Below the pieces are notes generated by a model. That model saw nothing but the letters and a program-made list of their open reading frames with translations, had not been told where the DNA came from and searched no databases. The translations under genes and the position numbers were made by a program. 64,000 nucleotides of DNA from CBDDFS01 sp965227255 (GTDB lineage Bacteria; Bacteroidota; Bacteroidia; Flavobacteriales_E; Vicingaceae). This document shows positions 60,022 through 64,000 of this stretch, piece after piece; positions within the stretch are counted from its first letter, which is position 1; each line of letters starts with the position of its first letter. The stretch is taken from the NCBI GenBank assembly GCA_965227255.1, contig CBDDFS010000002.1, positions 1,240,001 to 1,304,000 of the forward strand. Direction: 5' to 3'.

Positions 60022-60112
60022 GTGATATCTGATAGATGTTAAATGATATCTGATATCTGATATGATTTCAGAAATCGTTAACCGTTAATCGTTAATCGTT
60101 AATCTGAAATCT
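60022..60112. repeat. TGATATC and CGTTAAT word repeats with inverted arms
   Basis: Degenerate copies of TGATATC (60022-60063) are followed by tandem CGTTAAT words. GATTTCAG (60064-60071) and CTGAAATC (60104-60111) form a perfect 8-bp inverted pair flanking the second tract. Confidence 0.6.
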
Positions 60113-60953
60113 AATAGTCTCCAAGTATCAGCGGAAGTCCATCTTTTCCATTACCTACCACAACGATTTTTGCATTTGGAGAATTGGCCAGTTTTTCTGT
60201 GGCTTCAACTCCTTTCCAACGTAAAAGTTTGTCGGTAATACTTCGGTTAACAATATCCTGGAAGTTCTGAATACCTTCAGCTTCAATACGCTTTCTTTCT
60301 GCTTCTTTCTTTTCTTTTTGAAGTCTGTATTCGTATTCCAATGATTCCTGTTCCTGCTGTAACTTACGCTCAATGGAAGCTCTAAGTTTTTCAGGTAGGG
60401 TGATGTTTCGGATCAGAATGTCGTTTAGCTGCACAAAGTTTTCGGCCATTTTGGCCTTGGTTTCATCAAAGATCTCCGTTTCAATTTCGGCTCTCTTTGT
60501 TGTGTTGATCTCTTCAGGCAGATATTGAGCCAATACTTCCCTGGCTACAGATCTTACTACCGGAAGAACTACTTTGTCAACATACCCCCGGCCTCTCTCA
60601 ATCTCCAATCGACCCAGATCTTCATATACAGGCTGATAGAAAACCGTCACATCAAGGTTGATATCAAGTAAGTTGCTCGAAAGTACTTTGAGTGTTTCTG
60701 TTTTTTCATTTTGTCTGACCTCATAAACAATCACGTTATTCCATGGGGCTACAACGTGAAATCCCTGACCCATTGGAGCCTCTTCCGGATTAATACCTCC
60801 TCCAAAAGTTCGGTAAAGAAGTCCGGCTTCTCCTTGAGGAATTGTTACAGTGACCCAGTTAAATAAAATGATGAAAACTATCAGGCCAATACCACCAAAA
60901 ATGAATGGCCTCAACCTTGAGACATCTACTTGTGGTTGTTCGAATTGATTCAT
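60111..60953 (-). CDS. Prohibitin family (SPFH) protein
   Basis: This 280-residue protein has one N-terminal membrane helix (about 15-35), a prohibitin/SPFH domain (TVTIPQGEAGLLYRTFGG, VIVYEVRQNEKTETLKVLSS), and a coiled-coil tail rich in Glu/Lys/Arg (about 185-225). Bacterial prohibitins form large membrane-bound rings that often associate with FtsH-type proteases. The gene is monocistronic, with a terminator behind it. Confidence 0.9.
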   Translation of the reverse strand: MNQFEQPQVDVSRLRPFIFGGIGLIVFIILFNWVTVTIPQGEAGLLYRTFGGGINPEEAPMGQGFHVVAPWNNVIVYEVRQNEKTETLKVLSSNLLDINLDVTVFYQPVYEDLGRLEIERGRGYVDKVVLPVVRSVAREVLAQYLPEEINTTKRAEIETEIFDETKAKMAENFVQLNDILIRNITLPEKLRASIERKLQQEQESLEYEYRLQKEKKEAERKRIEAEGIQNFQDIVNRSITDKLLRWKGVEATEKLANSPNAKIVVVGNGKDGLPLILGDY

Positions 60954-61028
60954 GTTAATAAATATTTATTGCTTTGATATACGGGGCTAAAGTACTATTC
61001 TTTTGTACTGGTCGGTCGGGCAGGTCAC

Positions 61029-61059
61029 TTGACTTTTTACTTTCCATACATTATATTTA
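61029..61059 (+). promoter_or_regulatory. Possible promoter (TTG-20-TATATTTA)
   Basis: TTG at 61029-61031 and TATATTTA at 61052-61059, with a 20-nt spacer, resemble the Bacteroidota -33/-7 elements; the last base of the box deviates. It would serve the small helical protein gene starting at 61073. Confidence 0.4.
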
Positions 61060-61072
61060 GAAAAAAATCCAA

Positions 61073-61348
61073 ATGCCCAGCCGTCGAATGTTAAAGAAGA
61101 AAATCAATGTAGTGGTGAATAACATCATAGAAGAATGTTATTCCGTCCAAATCACCAATAAAGACAAAGACAAGGAAACCAATAAGATCATTGATGAGAC
61201 CGTGGCTATGTTTGATGATTTGCTACTGCGACTTCAGACAGCCAAGGCCATCACGGATATGAAAGAACAGAAGAAGCATTACGATAAGATCAATGCTGAT
61301 CTGGAAAAAAAGAGCCTGGATCTGATAGGCAAGCTCAACAAGGTCTGA
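61073..61348 (+). CDS. Small helical protein of unknown function
   Basis: This 91-residue protein is charged and predicted to be fully helical (KINVVVNNIIEECYSVQ, DETVAMFDDLLLRLQTAKAITDMKEQ). No membrane segment or signal peptide is present. It resembles short conserved Bacteroidota proteins of unknown role. It meets the convergent GNAT gene with no gap. Confidence 0.7.
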   Translation: MPSRRMLKKKINVVVNNIIEECYSVQITNKDKDKETNKIIDETVAMFDDLLLRLQTAKAITDMKEQKKHYDKINADLEKKSLDLIGKLNKV

Positions 61349-61924
61349 TCATTTTACCTTCTTGAAATAAATTACCGCCGAGCAGGTGCATGGGGGAGGT
61401 CCGCATTCCGGACAAATAAATTGCTTCTCTATGCTTTCTGCCTTCCAGTAGTTTTCTACCTCACATAATTCCTTCATCTCATTCTTTTGGGACGTACTTG
61501 CCATTGGAATGCTGTTATTCTGTTTCCAATTGACACTCAGTATCATATCACAAGAATTCTCAAGTGAGAAAAGGCCAAAATTCACCAATCGACTACCTAT
61601 TCCCATACCGGTAAATCCAGGATGTATGGCTGTCGTTTTTCTGATCTGAATCCGGCTATCATCGGAAAATTCAGTCAGGTGGTCATGGCATTTCTCCAGT
61701 CCGTAGTCCACAAGCTTTCTTTTTTCATCAAGAAAAATAATCGAATAACCAATGAGCCTTTCTTCAATCAGGACAACCGGTATAAAAGTGTTTTGTTGAA
61801 CAGCTTTTTCAGCTAATTCATTCTTTGTGAGATATCCTTCACCAAGCTGTAAGGCTGAGATTTTGAGAATTTCCTCATAATCCTCGGCAATGGCTTGTCG
61901 ATATTCAAGACTGGTCAGATCCAC
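61349..61924 (-). CDS. GNAT-like acetyltransferase with C-terminal Cys cluster
   Basis: This 191-residue protein has a GNAT core (YRQAIAEDYEEILKIS, IHPGFTGMGIGSRLVNFGL for acetyl-CoA binding). It ends with an unusual tail holding four close cysteines (ICPECGPPPCTCSA), a possible metal knuckle. It overlaps the upstream hutI gene by 10 bp and is therefore co-transcribed with it. Substrate unknown. Confidence 0.75.
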   Translation of the reverse strand: MDLTSLEYRQAIAEDYEEILKISALQLGEGYLTKNELAEKAVQQNTFIPVVLIEERLIGYSIIFLDEKRKLVDYGLEKCHDHLTEFSDDSRIQIRKTTAIHPGFTGMGIGSRLVNFGLFSLENSCDMILSVNWKQNNSIPMASTSQKNEMKELCEVENYWKAESIEKQFICPECGPPPCTCSAVIYFKKVK

Positions 61925-63150
61925 TTGCCTTGAACCATTACTCGATCAATCTGATTATCGGCAAATGAATAGGGAATGAATGCCAGTGAAGGAATATTCT
62001 TTGTGACGATTAAACTGGCCAACTTACCTTTAGTGATACTTCCTGTTGTATCAGAAAGTTCCATCGCTGCGGCCCCGTTGATAGTGAGTGCATTCAAAGC
62101 CTCCGTGGGAGTCATTTTCATAATAACACAGGCCAGTGACCATACAAAATTCATGTTTCCGCTAGGCGTGCTTCCCGGATTATAATCGGTAGCAAGAGCA
62201 AGTGGCAAGTTCGATTGCATCATTTCTTTCGCCGGACCATAGGGAATTCCGAGAAAGAATGAACAGGAAGGTAATAATGTGGGAATGGTCTGGCTGTCTT
62301 TTAAGGCTTCTATATCTTTTTCATCAACGTACTCAAGGTGATCGACGGACACGGCTCCTTTATCTACACCGGCTTTCACTCCTCCCAAAACAGTGAATTG
62401 ATTCACATGTATCTTCCCTTTCAATCCGTATTCCAGGCCTTTATCAAGAATGTATTCAGTTTCTTTTACATCAAAATATCCCGTCTCACAGAAGATGTCA
62501 ATGTAATCGGCCAAGCTCTCAGATGCAACAACAGGCAGGATTTCTTCACCAACCAACTTCATATAGTCGTCTTTACGGTCCTTATACTCAAGTGGCAGAG
62601 CATGAGCTCCAAGGAAAGTTGACTTGATCGGCAGCCAATTCAGTTCTTTTAATCTTTTAATTACCCTGAGCATTTTGAGCTCAGCTTCCATGGACAAACC
62701 GTATCCACTTTTGATCTCAATGGCACCCGTTCCGGTTTGCATAACCTGATGGAGACGTTCTTTGGATTGCTCGAAAAGTTCATCCTCGGACATTTCAGAA
62801 AGCTTTCTGGCAGAATTCAGAATTCCACCTCCTCGGCGCGCAATTTCTTCGTACGACAATCCTTTGATCCTGTCTTCGAATTCTCCATCTCTCGGACCGG
62901 CGAATACAATGTGGGTATGTGAATCACAAAAGGCAGGGATGACCATCTTCCCAGTGAGGTCAACGGTTTCGTGTCCATCTTCTGCGGGACAAGCGCTCAT
63001 TTCGCCATAGTCAGCAATGTCATGGCCTTCAACAAGTATCCAGGCATTATCGATCTGTCCGATCTCGTCCATCTCCTTGCCTTTTCTGATTCGAATGTCA
63101 TTTTCATCCGTACCGTATAGGCTTTTGATGTTCTTTAGTAGAATTCCCAT
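61915..63150 (-). CDS. hutI: Imidazolonepropionase
   Basis: This 411-residue amidohydrolase hydrolyses imidazolonepropionate to formiminoglutamate in histidine breakdown. The metal motif DSHTHIVFAG, the conserved GLSYEEIARRGGGILNS, GYGLSMEAELKML and ATDYNPGSTPSGNM fit HutI. The ATG at 63150 matches homologues; the frame is open eight codons upstream. Other hut genes are not in the window. Confidence 0.92.
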   Translation of the reverse strand: MGILLKNIKSLYGTDENDIRIRKGKEMDEIGQIDNAWILVEGHDIADYGEMSACPAEDGHETVDLTGKMVIPAFCDSHTHIVFAGPRDGEFEDRIKGLSYEEIARRGGGILNSARKLSEMSEDELFEQSKERLHQVMQTGTGAIEIKSGYGLSMEAELKMLRVIKRLKELNWLPIKSTFLGAHALPLEYKDRKDDYMKLVGEEILPVVASESLADYIDIFCETGYFDVKETEYILDKGLEYGLKGKIHVNQFTVLGGVKAGVDKGAVSVDHLEYVDEKDIEALKDSQTIPTLLPSCSFFLGIPYGPAKEMMQSNLPLALATDYNPGSTPSGNMNFVWSLACVIMKMTPTEALNALTINGAAAMELSDTTGSITKGKLASLIVTKNIPSLAFIPYSFADNQIDRVMVQGKWI

Positions 63151-63173
63151 GGTGCAAATGTAAAATAATGACA

Positions 63174-63323
63174 TTGAGATATATGATATATGATAGATGA
63201 TATCTGATATAAGATATATTTAGGATGTTAGAATTAGGAAGTATGATTTATGATGTAAGTTTCGAATCACTGTTCACCAATCACTAATCACCAAGAACTA
63301 ATCACCAATCACTAATTACCAAT
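63174..63323. repeat. TGATATA and ATCACTA/ATCACCA word repeat tracts
   Basis: About 63174-63225 is built from degenerate TGATATA words. About 63265-63323 is built from repeated AATCACTA and AATCACCA words. Together they fill most of the divergent gap between hutI and aroC. No regular repeat-spacer structure is present. Confidence 0.65.
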
Positions 63324-63352
63324 AAGGAGACGCGTAATACTAATTGAAATGA

Positions 63353-63360
63353 TATTTTTG
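63353..63360 (+). promoter_or_regulatory. aroC -7 box (TATTTTTG) next to start codon
   Basis: A perfect TAnnTTTG box ends 5 nt before the aroC ATG at 63366, predicting a leaderless or near-leaderless mRNA. No -33 TTTG is seen at the usual distance. Confidence 0.45.
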
Positions 63361-63365
63361 TCTTC

Positions 63366-64000
63366 ATGGCAGGCAATTCATTTGGAAAGCTCTTTAAACT
63401 GACCACTTTTGGCGAATCACATGGTCCGGCCATAGGAGGAGTTATTGATGCCTGTCCGGCAGGTGTGAACATCGATCAGGAAGAAATTCAGAAGAAACTC
63501 GACCTTCGAAGACCAGGAAGCACAAGTCTGGGTACAGCTCGATCAGAGGAAGATAAAGTGGAGATCCTTTCGGGTGTTTTTGAAGGAATGTCCACGGGGG
63601 GTCCCATTGGTTTTATCATACGAAACAAGGATGCCAGATCAAAGGATTATTCAGAGATCAAAGACGTCTTTCGACCCAGTCATGCAGATTTCACCTACAA
63701 GGAAAAATACGGACTTCGCGATTACCGCGGAGGTGGAAGATCTTCTGCAAGGGAAACAGCATGCAGGGTTGTCGCCGGTGGCATTGCAGAGCAGATGTTG
63801 AAAGATTTTGGAATAGAAGTCAGCGCATTTGTAAGCGCAGTAGGTGATGTCTCTTTGAAAACGGATTATAAAGACCTGGATCTTTCAAAAACCTATGATA
63901 GTGAAGTGAGATGTCCGGATCCACATATCGCAGAGTTTATGACCAATAGGATTGAGAAGGTGAGGTCTGAAGGTGACAGCATAGGAGGTCGAATTACTTG
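63366..64000 (+). CDS. aroC: Chorismate synthase, 3' end outside window
   Basis: The first 211 codons are present and the gene runs off the end of the window. Chorismate synthase turns 5-enolpyruvylshikimate-3-phosphate into chorismate, using reduced FMN. Conserved motifs are FGESHGPAIGGVIDACPAG near the start, RRPGSTSLGTARSEEDKVEI, STGGPIGFIIRNKD, and GLRDYRGGGRSSARETA, which binds FMN and substrate. The ATG at 63366 matches homologues. Confidence 0.95.
   Translation, partial: MAGNSFGKLFKLTTFGESHGPAIGGVIDACPAGVNIDQEEIQKKLDLRRPGSTSLGTARSEEDKVEILSGVFEGMSTGGPIGFIIRNKDARSKDYSEIKDVFRPSHADFTYKEKYGLRDYRGGGRSSARETACRVVAGGIAEQMLKDFGIEVSAFVSAVGDVSLKTDYKDLDLSKTYDSEVRCPDPHIAEFMTNRIEKVRSEGDSIGGRIT

Noticed and set aside
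60022..63323. CRISPR arrays in the word-repeat tracts
   Set aside because: The units are only 7-10 bp, lie directly next to each other and have no spacers or cas genes nearby.

Overview
The window looks like a chromosomal segment of a Bacteroidota bacterium, probably flavobacteria-like. The signs are three proteins with type IX secretion (T9SS) C-terminal sorting domains of the YPNP type, the gliding pair GldF/GldG, Bacteroidota-type lipoprotein signals, carboxypeptidase-like regulatory domains on surface proteins, a zeaxanthin-type carotenoid operon, and promoters with a TAnnTTTG -7 box. Gene density is high and overlaps of 1-8 bp are frequent. No rRNA, tRNA, IS element, phage gene or CRISPR array was seen. 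Families were assigned by reading the proteins; no database search was run.

Layout. 1-4.1 kb: three tandem curlin-repeat (CsgA-like) amyloid proteins, each closed by its own GC-rich hairpin terminator. 4.2-9.9 kb: NDH-2, an M48 protease, OsmC, a carboxypeptidase-regulatory surface protein, DUF3817 and a GNAT acetyltransferase. 10-20.5 kb: a GDYXXLXY/DUF2157 pair, a secreted protein plus DUF2490 pair, a T9SS protein, a MuiA-like protein with an inserted domain, a very acidic membrane protein and a PagL-like lipid A deacylase. 20.5-23.2 kb: a four-gene operon DUF4199-DUF389-His-rich lipoprotein-cupin. 23.3-28.6 kb: a five-gene carotenoid operon (crtI-crtB-unknown-crtZ-lycopene cyclase) divergent from a DNA photolyase. 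28.6-40.4 kb: gabD, a lipoprotein/DUF2797 pair, sucD-fabG (fabG frameshifted), a VWA-like membrane protein with a Ste24-like protease, a T9SS serine protease and dnaN. 40.5-44.4 kb: gldF-gldG-DUF4340. 44.5-51.4 kb: lysC-lysA-M1 aminopeptidase, an Omp28-like T9SS protein and prmC. 51.5-58.9 kb: orphan envelope proteins, ribD-EamA-YigZ, and an SPFH gene followed by an Arc-type DNA-binding protein. 58.9-64 kb: a BNR-repeat lipoprotein, prohibitin, a GNAT, hutI and the 5' part of aroC.

Points beyond routine annotation: (i) three genes appear to start at AUC or AUU (2780, 11989, 19016), each with no usable ATG/GTG/TTG; (ii) an SPFH-Arc gene pair has three 11-bp tandem repeats and a palindrome directly before its start codon, a candidate operator; (iii) intergenic tracts built from degenerate 7-10 bp words recur at least seven times; (iv) several -7 boxes lie only 4-8 nt before the start codon, suggesting leaderless or near-leaderless mRNAs; (v) fabG carries a single-base frameshift; (vi) one T9SS protease has Ile where the oxyanion-hole Gly is expected.
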